Shown here: positions 16,860-25,630 of the stretch, in pieces
How positions within the stretch are numbered: position 1 is the first letter of the stretch
How the letters are laid out: each line of letters opens with the position of its first letter
Assembly (NCBI GenBank): GCA_027021365.1
Contig: JALUUM010000037.1
Location: 39,025-103,024 of the forward strand
DNA length: 64,000 nt
Origin: Spirochaetales bacterium
Lineage (GTDB): Bacteria; Spirochaetota; Spirochaetia; SZUA-6
Direction of reading: 5' to 3'
Notes under the pieces: model-generated
The model's input: only the letters and a program-made list of their open reading frames with translations
Told to the model about the DNA's origin: nothing
Databases searched by the model: none
Program-made: the position numbers and the translations under genes

Positions 16860-18196
16860 AAAATAACATGAACAAAAAAATTATATTTGGTGCTGCAACA
16901 AGCTCTTATCAGATTGAAGGAAGCATTTACGCTGATGATGCTTGTTCTTCAAACTGGCATGAATATGCATCCATACCGGGCAAAGTAAAAGACGAAAGTA
17001 ATGGAGCTATAACATGTGATAGTTACCATCACTTCAGAGAGGATATAAAGCTTCTCAAAGATTTAGGTTTTAATGCTTATAGATTTTCAGTCTCATGGAG
17101 CAGGATTATTTCCTCAGCTAATGGAAAGGTAAATAAAAAGGGAATATCTTTTTATGACAAACTTGTGGATACTCTTCTAAAGAACAACATAACTCCTTAT
17201 TTGACAATATTTCACTGGGATTTACCAATTTGGCTTTCTGCCCTTGGAGGATGGAGTAATAGAGATACAGCCTATATGTTCAGGGATTATGCAGCGGTTT
17301 TATTTAACACCCTAAGCGACAGGGTAAGAAACTGGATAACTTTAAATGAACCCTGGAGCATCTCCTTTTTAGGTTATTGGGATGGGCAACATGCTCCCGG
17401 AATAAAGGGGGATTTTGCCCAGGTTCTGTCCACATCTCATCATCAGCTATTAGGACACGGTCTTGCTCTCGAAGCTTTCCATTCGTTAACATCAAATGAG
17501 GAAGGAATGATAGGAATATCCCTGAATCCAATGATTGCCTATCCTCTGGATAGCAATAACAAAGCCGATATGGAAGCAGCAGTGAGAGCCTGGGATATCT
17601 ATTCCGCTATTTATCTCGATCCTTTATACAAAGGAAGATACCCGACAACCGTAATGGATTTATTTGAACGCTTTCAACCTAAAATCATAAAAGCTGATGA
17701 TTTGAAAACTATTAATATCAAGCAGGATTTTCTCGGTATTAATTATTATTCTCCTATAATTGTTAAAAAAGATTCATCCTTTTTGGGATTTGCTCATGTT
17801 AACTCTCATAGTATGATTAAGAAATACAACTGTCTTGGTTGGCCTGTTTATTCTGCTGGCTTGCATGACCTTGTTACAAGAATAATCAAAGAATTTTCTG
17901 TCAGTCAAATTTTCATAACAGAGAATGGTTATCCTTTGCATGAGAACTCTTTGAATGGCAGCATGATAGAAGATGACGAAAGAATTGAATACTTGAAAGA
18001 ACATATTGGCGTTATCTTTCAGATGATAGAGGATGGATTTCCTGTCAAAGGTTATTTTGTTTGGACTCTCGTTGATAATTTTGAATGGGCAGAAGGATAT
18101 AAAACGAAATTCGGTATTGTAAGTATTGACTTCAAAACTCAAAAAAGAACACCCAAAAAAAGCGCTATTTGGTTTAAAAATTTTCTTCAAAACTAA
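16856..18196 (+). CDS. Glycoside hydrolase family 1 (beta-glucosidase type)
   Basis: 446 residues, usual GH1 length. The N-terminal FGAATSSYQIEG, the acid/base motif TLNEPW (Glu165) and the nucleophile motif ITENG (Glu356) are intact, as is the C-terminal LVDNFEWAEGY aglycone region. It hydrolyses beta-glucosides or related disaccharides. No signal peptide is seen, so it acts in the cytoplasm on imported sugar. The start is TTG at 16856, overlapping the permease stop, with AAAGGA at 7-nt spacing; ATG at 16868 is 19 nt from that site and less likely. It is the last gene of the LacI-controlled operon. Phospho-glycosidase activity cannot be excluded. Confidence 0.92.
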   Translation: MKNNMNKKIIFGAATSSYQIEGSIYADDACSSNWHEYASIPGKVKDESNGAITCDSYHHFREDIKLLKDLGFNAYRFSVSWSRIISSANGKVNKKGISFYDKLVDTLLKNNITPYLTIFHWDLPIWLSALGGWSNRDTAYMFRDYAAVLFNTLSDRVRNWITLNEPWSISFLGYWDGQHAPGIKGDFAQVLSTSHHQLLGHGLALEAFHSLTSNEEGMIGISLNPMIAYPLDSNNKADMEAAVRAWDIYSAIYLDPLYKGRYPTTVMDLFERFQPKIIKADDLKTINIKQDFLGINYYSPIIVKKDSSFLGFAHVNSHSMIKKYNCLGWPVYSAGLHDLVTRIIKEFSVSQIFITENGYPLHENSLNGSMIEDDERIEYLKEHIGVIFQMIEDGFPVKGYFVWTLVDNFEWAEGYKTKFGIVSIDFKTQKRTPKKSAIWFKNFLQN

Positions 18197-18218
18197 CCTT
18201 ATATATTTCGTTAGTTTT
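18189..18218 (+). terminator. Terminator of the sugar operon
   Basis: AAAACTAAC and GTTAGTTTT form a 9-bp stem with a 12-nt loop that overlaps the GH1 stop codon. It is followed by AATCTTT. This fits an intrinsic terminator with a short U-rich tail. Confidence 0.6.
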
Positions 18219-18379
18219 AATCTTTAACAAACGCTGAACAGAGAATATTAAAAAAAGTGTATATTATGATTCCGACAAACATATGAGTTCGTCAAAAGTT
18301 GGAAAATAACTCTTAAGAAGCTTTATACCAACCTAAAATTACAGTACTTTTAACTTCTAATAGGGACTAATACTTCTGC

Positions 18380-18407
18380 TTGCTTATCTATTTATTTCTG
18401 ATATAAT
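18380..18407 (+). promoter_or_regulatory. Candidate promoter for the small barrel-protein gene
   Basis: TTGCTT (18380-18385) and TATAAT (18402-18407) are spaced by 16 bp and lie 30 bp before the ATG at 18438. Confidence 0.55.
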
Positions 18408-18437
18408 ATTTTCAATACTTTTACAGGGAGTGATTTA

Positions 18438-19085
18438 ATGACTATAAGAAGTTATTCTCGCGTTCTCTTAATTTGCACAACCATTCTACTCTCTTTCTCA
18501 ACAGCAATTTTGTTTGCAGAAGAGCCAATAAATGCCTTTACAGCCTATCCCCATGCCCTGGGAGCTTTTGCAGGTGATTTAAGCGGATATGGATTAAGCT
18601 ATCAACAATGGTTTGGCAGGTTTGGTTTTGAAACAGCTTTTGGAGGTTACTACACGCCATATAATCCCGAAGAATGCGGATACTATGAAAACGTTGATAT
18701 ACTCCAATATACGATCGGTATACAGGGTTTGTACATTGTCTATTCAGGAAACATGGTAAGAAGTTTTGCTGATTGGCTTGATGGTTCACTGTATATTTTT
18801 TCCGGAATAGTCCACAATGGCACTGTTGGTAGAAAATGCAAGGTTAATCCTGCCTATTCTGATGCTACGGCAGACACAGAAACTCCTTATATCGAAGATC
18901 CAAATGCAACCCCCACATATTCATCGCAATTGGGAACAGGCTTGGGAATAGGAATTGAAATCGTACTCTTTAAACATTTTTCATTTCCTATAGAATTCGG
19001 CATTGATTCAATATGGACATTAGGTTCAGTATGGCCTGACAGAGCTGGTTTGATTATACAGGGAGGATTCAGATACAGATACTAA
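18438..19085 (+). CDS. Small outer-membrane-type beta-barrel protein
   Basis: 215 residues with a signal peptide (VLLICTTILLSFSTAILFAEE). The mature part is rich in Gly and aromatic residues in an alternating pattern (YGLSYQQWFGRFGFETAFGGYY) and ends in GGFRYRY. The terminal aromatic residue resembles the C-terminal signal of outer-membrane barrels. No named family was recognised. It has its own promoter and GGGAG ribosome site, and the next gene starts 9 bp later. A role in the outer membrane is inferred. Confidence 0.7.
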   Translation: MTIRSYSRVLLICTTILLSFSTAILFAEEPINAFTAYPHALGAFAGDLSGYGLSYQQWFGRFGFETAFGGYYTPYNPEECGYYENVDILQYTIGIQGLYIVYSGNMVRSFADWLDGSLYIFSGIVHNGTVGRKCKVNPAYSDATADTETPYIEDPNATPTYSSQLGTGLGIGIEIVLFKHFSFPIEFGIDSIWTLGSVWPDRAGLIIQGGFRYRY

Positions 19086-19094
19086 AAAGATGAT

Positions 19095-19694
19095 ATGAAG
19101 CAAAGAGCTTCCGGGAACTACAAGAAAAGCTCTATTCTCATCTATGTAATTCTTTTTATACTTTCTTTTTCAAGTCTTTACTTTATAAGAAAAGAAATTG
19201 CCGTAGGCATTATTTACTGCACTATCCTCATCTATCTCATTTTGTCAAAGGACAAAATGAACCTTATCAATTTTGCTATCGCTACTTTTGTTTCAATCAT
19301 CTGGATATTGATTGCAAATGATGAATATGGATATAACAGGAAAACAATACTGATCTTTGGATACAACTCGTTTCCTTTTTTTGCCTGGGCTGCAGGTTTA
19401 TTTGCTTCTTATCTCTTCTACTCTGCTATTGAAAAAAGAATTAAATCTAACGATATCTTGAAAAAAACCCTTCTATACCTTGCCATTTTTTGGCCCTCCT
19501 TGATATTTTCCGAGGCTGTAGGGTATCACTATTTTGGAATACATAATATTCAAACGGCAGAGTATCGTGGCATACCGATATTGGACTGTATACATGCACC
19601 CTTGTGGATGCAGATATCATACTTTCTGTTAGGACCCATATACTATACACTATGCGAGTTAAAAGAATACCTGCGTAAAACTATACGCCTCTAA
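19095..19694 (+). CDS. Conserved-looking integral membrane protein, unknown function
   Basis: 199 residues with five or six hydrophobic segments (for example ILIYVILFILSFSSLYFI and FFAWAAGLFASYLFYSAI). The C-terminal third carries a polar motif, EAVGYHYFGIHN, followed by IPILDCIHAPLWMQ, in which His, Asp and Cys residues cluster near the membrane and could form an active or metal site. I do not recognise the family. It starts 9 bp after the barrel protein and is probably co-transcribed. The ribosome site is weak. Confidence 0.6.
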   Translation: MKQRASGNYKKSSILIYVILFILSFSSLYFIRKEIAVGIIYCTILIYLILSKDKMNLINFAIATFVSIIWILIANDEYGYNRKTILIFGYNSFPFFAWAAGLFASYLFYSAIEKRIKSNDILKKTLLYLAIFWPSLIFSEAVGYHYFGIHNIQTAEYRGIPILDCIHAPLWMQISYFLLGPIYYTLCELKEYLRKTIRL

Positions 19695-19747
19695 ACTGCG
19701 TAAAATCAGATAACGCTTGATAACCGGCATCTCAAGAATGGAGGCAG

Positions 19748-20578
19748 TTACTTTACGAGGCGCTTCTTTAATCGAAAAATGGCAAGCGTGGCAAATATCA
19801 ATATGAATATGACTGTATATAGGAGGCTCAAGAGGTTGGACCAAGTCAACCTGTTGAATGCCAGGGCCCTTACAAGAATTGCCGAGTGGGTAAGCGGAAA
19901 GATGTACGCCACTTTCTGTACGATGCCCGGAAGGTTGTCGAGCGGGAAAACGATACCCGAGAAGAAGAACATGGGGGTAAGGAGCCCTGTAAAGTAGAAG
20001 TTGAAATGATTAATGTTGTTCACGAAGGATGTTGTGAAGAGAGAAAGAGAACCGAACATAAGACCGGTAAGGAAACCAACGAGGGGTGACAGAATCGCCA
20101 TGGGAGATGTAACAAGGCCGAAGAGGGAAATTACAAAGAGTACGGCAGAGGAGAAGAACAGGCTTTTGGTACCGGCAAACAGTATCTCGCCTATGAAGAG
20201 ATCGCGAACATTTATCGAGGCGGAGATCATGCCATCGTAGACCTTGTCAAACTCGAGGCGAATGAAGGTGCCGAAGGAACACTCGAAGGCAGCGGTAAAC
20301 ATGGCAGGCGGTACAATGATTCCCGTGGCAAGAAACAGGACGTAGGGTGTTCCTTCTATGAAGCCAACGTAATGTCCAAGGCCAAGGCCGATTGCAGCAA
20401 GAAAGATAAGCGGTTCAAGGAAGGGAGGGAAGCCGTTGCTTATCAGGTTCTTGGTGTAAACCCTGTAGTGCCTGTACCATACGCTGAATATTCTGCTTGC
20501 AAGGCTCGGGACCCGGGTCTCCACCCTGCTGATTCTTAGCGGAAATTTGTGAAGTTCTTCCCTGTCGTGATTACTCAT
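19748..20578 (-). CDS. ABC-2 type exporter permease, NodJ/DrrB-like
   Basis: 276 residues with six membrane segments after a cytosolic N-terminus. The segments PFLEPLIFLAAIGLGLGHYVG, PPAMFTAAFECSFGTF and TPMFFFSGIVFPLDNLP are characteristic of the NodJ/ABC-2 family. It forms the membrane pore of an exporter with the ATPase encoded just upstream, whose gene it overlaps by 8 bp. NodIJ proteins export lipochitin oligosaccharide in rhizobia, but relatives export drugs or polysaccharides. The cargo here is unknown. Confidence 0.88.
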   Translation of the reverse strand: MSNHDREELHKFPLRISRVETRVPSLASRIFSVWYRHYRVYTKNLISNGFPPFLEPLIFLAAIGLGLGHYVGFIEGTPYVLFLATGIIVPPAMFTAAFECSFGTFIRLEFDKVYDGMISASINVRDLFIGEILFAGTKSLFFSSAVLFVISLFGLVTSPMAILSPLVGFLTGLMFGSLSLFTTSFVNNINHFNFYFTGLLTPMFFFSGIVFPLDNLPGIVQKVAYIFPLTHSAILVRALAFNRLTWSNLLSLLYTVIFILIFATLAIFRLKKRLVK

Positions 20579-21491
20579 TGAGCTCTCTCCCCGTCGTCAT
20601 CAGGAAAAGATCCTCCAGATTTGACTGCCGTATGAAAACATCTCCCGGATCGTACCTCGAGGCGATTTCCTTAAGGGCATCGAGACTCTTCGAATAGAGA
20701 AGGTAACGACTCTCTGTTCCTTCGACTCTCACGGTGTCATGAATATCACCCTTGTCTATCGGCTTTTCCTGATTGAAAATCTCTAAGACATATGGTTCTA
20801 TATTTTCCTTTACGAGCAGGGTAGGACGGCCTTCCATTACTTTCTCACCAAGATTCATGATTATCAACCTGTCACATAGCTGAAAGGCTTCTTCCATATA
20901 GTGAGTTGTAAGTATGATGGTAACTCCCTCGCGCAGGAGCCTTCTTAACTTGTCCCATATGAGATTTCTAACCTGCGGGTCGAGGCCTGTGGTTGGTTCA
21001 TCCAGTATCAGGAGCCTTGGCTGGTTGATCAAGGCTCTTGCAATTATCAGCCTCCTCTTCATTCCACCTGAAAGATCACGTATCCTGGATTTTTTCTTCT
21101 CAGTGAGTTCCATGAACTCGAGAAGCTCATCTATCCTTTTCGATATCTCCTTCTTCTTAAGGCCATAAAACCGTGCATAGATAAATAGATTCTGTTCGAC
21201 ACTGAGTTCGAGATCCAGGTTGTCCTCCTGGGGAACTATACCTGCAAGAGACTTTATTTCCAGTTCATTGTAAAGGGGATCGTAACCGAGAACCGATATG
21301 GTGCTTCGCTCCGGACTATCACGCAGGACATTGCCATACAGCATCTTGGACATCGTTGTCTTGCCGGCACCGTTCGGCCCCAGCATTCCGAAACAGGTTC
21401 CCCTTTCAACCGAAAATGAGAGGTTGCTCACAGCCTTCAGAGAACCGTAACTCTTGTTTACATTCTCCACATTTATTACTGTATTGCTCAT
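20571..21491 (-). CDS. ABC exporter ATP-binding protein, NodI-like
   Basis: 306 residues. Walker A is GPNGAGKTT (about residues 38-46), the signature is LSGGMKRR, Walker B is LLILDEPTTGLDP, and the switch histidine lies in TTHYMEEA. The YGNVLRDSPERSTISVLGYDP and GIVPQEDNLD segments resemble NodI. It couples ATP hydrolysis to the NodJ-like permease with which it overlaps. The ATG at 21491 follows a leader that contains a short hairpin (ACACC/GGTGT). Confidence 0.92.
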   Translation of the reverse strand: MSNTVINVENVNKSYGSLKAVSNLSFSVERGTCFGMLGPNGAGKTTMSKMLYGNVLRDSPERSTISVLGYDPLYNELEIKSLAGIVPQEDNLDLELSVEQNLFIYARFYGLKKKEISKRIDELLEFMELTEKKKSRIRDLSGGMKRRLIIARALINQPRLLILDEPTTGLDPQVRNLIWDKLRRLLREGVTIILTTHYMEEAFQLCDRLIIMNLGEKVMEGRPTLLVKENIEPYVLEIFNQEKPIDKGDIHDTVRVEGTESRYLLYSKSLDALKEIASRYDPGDVFIRQSNLEDLFLMTTGRELNE

Positions 21492-21776
21492 ACTTATTCA
21501 CACCGAATAGAAAGGTGTCACTAATTGTGTTTAATGTCAATGCTGCCGGTACCCTTGGTGCCGCGAAAGCTGCTGATTGCGGCCCGAGCTCTTAGTGCAG
21601 TGAAGGCTGCTGAGGGCTGCTGCTTGCGCACGATGGCTGAACTCGGCTGCTGATAAAGGTTGGCGGTGTGTTCCGGCTTGCAGGGAAGGTTCCAACAAGT
21701 CGGAACCACATTTCGGGATAAATTATTGTTGAATCTCAATTATGTGTGGGTTAAATCATTGTGAAATCTCCATTGC
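21492..21776. other. Intergenic region with degenerate repeats
   Basis: It contains scattered GGCTGCTGA-like words (21570-21655), a 6-bp hairpin GGTTCC/GGAACC (21688-21707) and two related direct repeats of about 22 bp (21720-21741 and 21753-21774). No gene is supported. It probably carries the promoter of the exporter operon. Confidence 0.5.
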
Positions 21777-22556
21777 TCAGATATAGATCTTCGTTATCAT
21801 CCATACGGCGGCGATTATAAGTATCCAGACAAAAATTCTTTTAAGGTGCTCTACCTTTACCCTGGGGGATAAAAGAGAACCGACGGTTGCCCCTGCAGCA
21901 ACGAAAAGCGCTATGGTAAGGGTAAAACGCCAGTCGATTCCTGTTTTGATTCCATGTCCGGCAAATCCCAATGCCGAAGAAAAAAGTACCATAATCGAAT
22001 TCGTCGCAAAGGCGATTCGCATCGGCATTCCGCCAAGAATAATGAGCAGCGGAACTATCAACCCTCCTCCGGAAATTCCAACCATTCCCGCAAGAAAACC
22101 TATAACAAAAATAACAGGAAGAACCACAAAGACGGGAAAACTGTACTCTTCATTACAACATTTTCTCTTCCACATCAAACCCCATGTTATCGGGATACCC
22201 TCTTTCTTCTTCTTTGCCATGAAAAATGCCGAGACAAGAAGAAGGATTGCGAATAAGAACTTCAGATATGCGGGATCCACATCTACCGAGAGGTACCCGC
22301 CTATAAATGCCCCTGTCGCAGAGGATGCGATAACGGCAAGACCAAGTTTCCAATCGAGAAGTGCCTTCCTGTGGTATACCAGCATCATGGTTGAGCCTGA
22401 AACTATCAAGAGAAACAGCGAGGTTGTTGCAGCCTGGGCGAAGGGTATGCCGGCCGTGAGAAAGATAGGTACAAAGAACTCACCCCCGCCCTTACCGAAC
22501 ATCGACAGGATAGTTGTTATCAGAAAAAAAATGATTCCGAGTACATAGATGTTCAT
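21777..22556 (-). CDS. TauE/SafE-family membrane permease
   Basis: 259 residues with about eight membrane segments. The N-terminal GKGGGEFFVPIFLTAGIPFAQA and the repeated motif GMVGISGGGLIVPLLIILGG are hallmarks of the TauE/SafE (DUF81) family. Members export sulfite, sulfonates or other organic anions across the cytoplasmic membrane. The substrate cannot be told from sequence. The gene stands alone on this strand, diverging from the acyltransferase-like gene. Confidence 0.88.
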   Translation of the reverse strand: MNIYVLGIIFFLITTILSMFGKGGGEFFVPIFLTAGIPFAQAATTSLFLLIVSGSTMMLVYHRKALLDWKLGLAVIASSATGAFIGGYLSVDVDPAYLKFLFAILLLVSAFFMAKKKKEGIPITWGLMWKRKCCNEEYSFPVFVVLPVIFVIGFLAGMVGISGGGLIVPLLIILGGMPMRIAFATNSIMVLFSSALGFAGHGIKTGIDWRFTLTIALFVAAGATVGSLLSPRVKVEHLKRIFVWILIIAAVWMITKIYI

Positions 22557-22727
22557 CTGTCAATTCTCCCGAAAATATTGGATAAGTGGAATGTATCGTA
22601 TGTTTGCTATATAGTCAAAGAAATGATTTCTTTTCCTGCTACTATCATTCGTATTATTCAGCCTTTTATTTTTCCTCGAAAACGCGGAAGCATATGAATA
22701 AAATATGGGAGTAGAACACATTGTCCC

Positions 22728-22741
22728 ATTATAACTATAAT
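22728..22741. promoter_or_regulatory. Palindrome overlapping a -10-like box
   Basis: ATTATA-AC-TATAAT is a perfect 6-bp-arm inverted repeat 23 bp before the ATG at 22764. TATAAT at 22736-22741 may be the -10 box, so this is either promoter sequence or an operator. Confidence 0.4.
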
Positions 22742-22763
22742 AACCATAACAGAAGGTAAAAAA

Positions 22764-23750
22764 ATGCCTGATAATCTTAACACCCCCGACAATTCCACCG
22801 GCAACAAAACGGTAAGCTCAAAGCGCTGGGCATCGCTCGATCACTTTCGTGGCCTTGCCGTCTTTCTTATGATTCTTGTCAATTCGCTGGCCCCGTACAA
22901 TGTGCCACCATGGCTCAAGCACGCCCCTTGGAACGGCTACACCTTTGCAGACCTTGTTGCCCCGATGTTTTTATTTGCCATGGGCATGGCTTACAGAATA
23001 TCCCTCAAAAAACGCCTCACCCGCCACGGCACTCCAAAAACCATTCTCCACTTTGTAAAACGCTATTCCATCCTCTTTCTGTTCGGTTTTGGCGGCCTAT
23101 TCCTCGTATCCAGAAGGTTCGACTGGGGAGTCCTCCAGATGCTCGGCGCTGTCGGCCTCTTTTCGCTCCCCCTGATATTTGCAAGATCCTCCATCAGCAT
23201 TTCGGTATCTTTTCTCCTCCTCGCCTTCTACCAGGCAGCCCTCACCTTTTTGAATATGGAACCTCTTGCCTTCTCCCTCGACATGGGCGGCCCGCTTGCC
23301 ACGCTCTCATGGAGCTTTATTCTCATTATGGCATCTGCTTTCGGAAGCCGAATGCAGAACAGCACACCCATCAGGATCAAATTGATTCTTGCCGCCGCCG
23401 GGACGGCCTTTACCCTGGCAGGGCTCTCCCTTTCCCTCGTTTTTCCCCTCAACAAACACCTGGTTACAAGTTCCTATATACTTTTCAGCCTTGGTCTGTC
23501 CTCTCTCCTTTTCCTGCTCTTCTATATCCTGATTGATACTTACCACGCCCGTATCGGCTTCCTCGAAGCCTTCGGAAAGAATCCACTTACTCTTTATATC
23601 ACCGGAAGTGTTCTCACAGTAATAGAAGAGCTAATCATTCCCGAAACCTCGCAGATTCTCTTCCCCCTGTTTGGCACCATAGTGATACTATCAATATGCG
23701 TGGCTCTCGCAGAGATACTTGCAGTCAAGAAAATCTACATAAAGCTTTAG
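22764..23750 (+). CDS. COG4299-like membrane protein (HGSNAT/NagX-type acyltransferase family)
   Basis: 328 residues with about nine to ten membrane segments. The N-terminal SLDHFRGLAVFLMILVN, the polar loop LKHAPWNGYTFADLV and APMFLFAMGMAYR match the family of heparan-alpha-glucosaminide N-acetyltransferase and bacterial NagX. The family His before the PWNG motif is present. Members are thought to transfer acetyl groups to amino sugars across membranes, but most bacterial ones are untested. The GC-rich coding style differs from its AT-rich surroundings. It has AGAAGG upstream of the ATG and no operon partner. Confidence 0.75.
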   Translation: MPDNLNTPDNSTGNKTVSSKRWASLDHFRGLAVFLMILVNSLAPYNVPPWLKHAPWNGYTFADLVAPMFLFAMGMAYRISLKKRLTRHGTPKTILHFVKRYSILFLFGFGGLFLVSRRFDWGVLQMLGAVGLFSLPLIFARSSISISVSFLLLAFYQAALTFLNMEPLAFSLDMGGPLATLSWSFILIMASAFGSRMQNSTPIRIKLILAAAGTAFTLAGLSLSLVFPLNKHLVTSSYILFSLGLSSLLFLLFYILIDTYHARIGFLEAFGKNPLTLYITGSVLTVIEELIIPETSQILFPLFGTIVILSICVALAEILAVKKIYIKL

Positions 23751-23791
23751 GGAATACCTGTTTAAAAAATTAAGCTACACCGTGGTAACTA

Positions 23792-25360
23792 TCAATTATG
23801 CAATTTCTTGATAGCCTCGTTTACCTCAGAGAGAAGCTTGTCGTTACTTCCAGATTCTTCAAGTATCTTCTTGAAAAGAGTCAACCATGGAAGCCTCTTC
23901 TTCCACTGCTCTTTGTTTTCATCGATCATCTTAAGAATTACCCGGTAAGCCTCGTTGTTCTTTCCCGTTGCATTATAGAGAACCGCAAGATAGTAATCCG
24001 GTCTCTGAATCGATGTCTTTGAGTAAAACTTCACATTGTTCTTTACAAGGTATTCAAGATAATCCAGGCGCTCAGAATAAGGCATATCTAATTCAGGTGT
24101 CAGTATTCCACCTTTCAGTGAACCTAATTTGTAATAGATACGCTGCATGCTCTGGTTTGCAAACATTCGAATGCGTTTCGTCCAGAAGTCCTTGGAAACG
24201 GCAAGCTCTGAAGCCCACCTGTACTCACGGAGGGCCTCGGCATTCGGTCCTGGATTCAACCTTTCAAGAGAGCGTCCTAAGTATAGATGGTAAATAGGAT
24301 TACCCGGCTGCATCTTGATTGCCTTTTTAATAAGCTCAATTCCGTTTGCTCCTTCTCCTTTCCCCTCGGAACCCGATGAATATGTAACAAGGACCCAGAG
24401 AAGACCAAGTTCTGCCAGCACATCCGGATTTTCAGGGGAGAGCTTGTAAGCTTTTTCCAGCACCCTGATTGCCTCTTTTACCCTTGCATCGGCTTTCAGT
24501 ATATAAGCTTCATTGAGCAGAAGAGAAACATCACTTTCAAAGGAAGGTTCTACAGCTTTCAATGTATCTATTTTCTCAAGAGCGTCATCTATCATTTGCT
24601 TTGAGACGAAACGGACCTCATAGTAATTCCTCATTGCAACATCCAGCCCGTCCAGAACGGCATGGAAACGATACAGTGATCTGTAAAGGATATCCTCGCG
24701 CATCACCGTGATGATTCTTCGAAGCACATCCGTATTGAATTCCTCGATTTCAAGAGCCTTCTCATACTGTTTTACCGCTTTGTCATATTTCATCTGCGAA
24801 GCATAGCGGTCACCCATTACAGCATATATTCTTACCTTATCGTTGTACCTTGGGGCAGAAACATTCTCCTTTCCACCCTTCCCTGCAAATCTCTCTGCAA
24901 GTTCGTTTATCTTACCAAGAAAACTTTCGATGGAAGTCCCGTCTGCACTTTCAGCTCGTACCGCCTTCCCCCTTTCAACATCTATCAGTTGAATGTTTAT
25001 GATATACCGCCTCCCCAGTTTGGAAATATTGCCGGTGAAAATCTGTTTGGCTGCAAGGAGCTTGCCAATCTGTACTGCACTCTTTGGATCGGTAAAATCC
25101 ATGTTTGAATATTCCTGGGCTTCCAGAATCTTGTCCAGTTCTGATTGCTTCACAACAACGAATGCATTGCTTTTAATGAGTTCCGTTTCAAAGAGGTGGG
25201 TCAATGTTGCAGAGCTGCTCTTTTCAATTCCTTCCGAATACTCGAAGGGGATAACGGTAACAACGGGTTTCTCTTCCTCGGCAAAAAGCAGCCCCGTAGA
25301 GATGCAGAAAATATAGAAGAAAAAACGGATAAGAACTACAAATCTAATCACTTTTTTCAT
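23792..25360 (-). CDS. CsgG-like N-terminal domain plus TPR protein, exported
   Basis: 522 residues. A signal peptide (VVLIRFFFYIFCISTGLLFAEE) leads to a CsgG/LpoB-type domain (about 30-165) with TVIPFEYSEG, VVKQSELDKILEAQ and KQIFTGNISKLGRRYIINIQLIDV. TPR-like helices follow (KYDKAVKQYEKALEIEEFN, VKEAIRVLEKAYKLSPENP, NPIYHLYLGRSLERLNPGPN). It probably acts in the periplasm as a scaffold at the outer membrane or cell wall. CsgG itself forms a secretion pore, but this long TPR extension suggests an assembly role. It is a single gene. Confidence 0.82.
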   Translation of the reverse strand: MKKVIRFVVLIRFFFYIFCISTGLLFAEEEKPVVTVIPFEYSEGIEKSSSATLTHLFETELIKSNAFVVVKQSELDKILEAQEYSNMDFTDPKSAVQIGKLLAAKQIFTGNISKLGRRYIINIQLIDVERGKAVRAESADGTSIESFLGKINELAERFAGKGGKENVSAPRYNDKVRIYAVMGDRYASQMKYDKAVKQYEKALEIEEFNTDVLRRIITVMREDILYRSLYRFHAVLDGLDVAMRNYYEVRFVSKQMIDDALEKIDTLKAVEPSFESDVSLLLNEAYILKADARVKEAIRVLEKAYKLSPENPDVLAELGLLWVLVTYSSGSEGKGEGANGIELIKKAIKMQPGNPIYHLYLGRSLERLNPGPNAEALREYRWASELAVSKDFWTKRIRMFANQSMQRIYYKLGSLKGGILTPELDMPYSERLDYLEYLVKNNVKFYSKTSIQRPDYYLAVLYNATGKNNEAYRVILKMIDENKEQWKKRLPWLTLFKKILEESGSNDKLLSEVNEAIKKLHN

Positions 25361-25531
25361 CTTTCCCGCTCCGTCGACAATCTATAACCTTATTTCTTTC
25401 TATTATATATGGCACTCGCAGTCAAGGATACAATTTCGCTTGAGATAATTTTCACTTATATAAAAAGAAAAGGCTTTCAAAACCGGTACAACATGTTACT
25501 AAACGAAAAAGACCGCAATGTTTCAGTATTA

Positions 25532-25630
25532 ATGCTACTGGCTTTAGCTATCCTGTGCCATCTCTTCCTAAACCAGGCATGCCAATTTTGATATTCTACC
25601 TACTTCTAACAACTCTAAAGCCAGTAGCAT
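25532..25630. repeat. 16-bp perfect inverted repeat spanning the end of the SUMF1-like gene
   Basis: ATGCTACTGGCTTTAG (25532-25547) is repeated in reverse complement at 25615-25630. There it encodes part of the YATGFRV end of the neighbouring gene. The 67-bp interval makes a long-loop hairpin. It looks like an inverted fragment of the gene end rather than a simple terminator. Confidence 0.65.
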
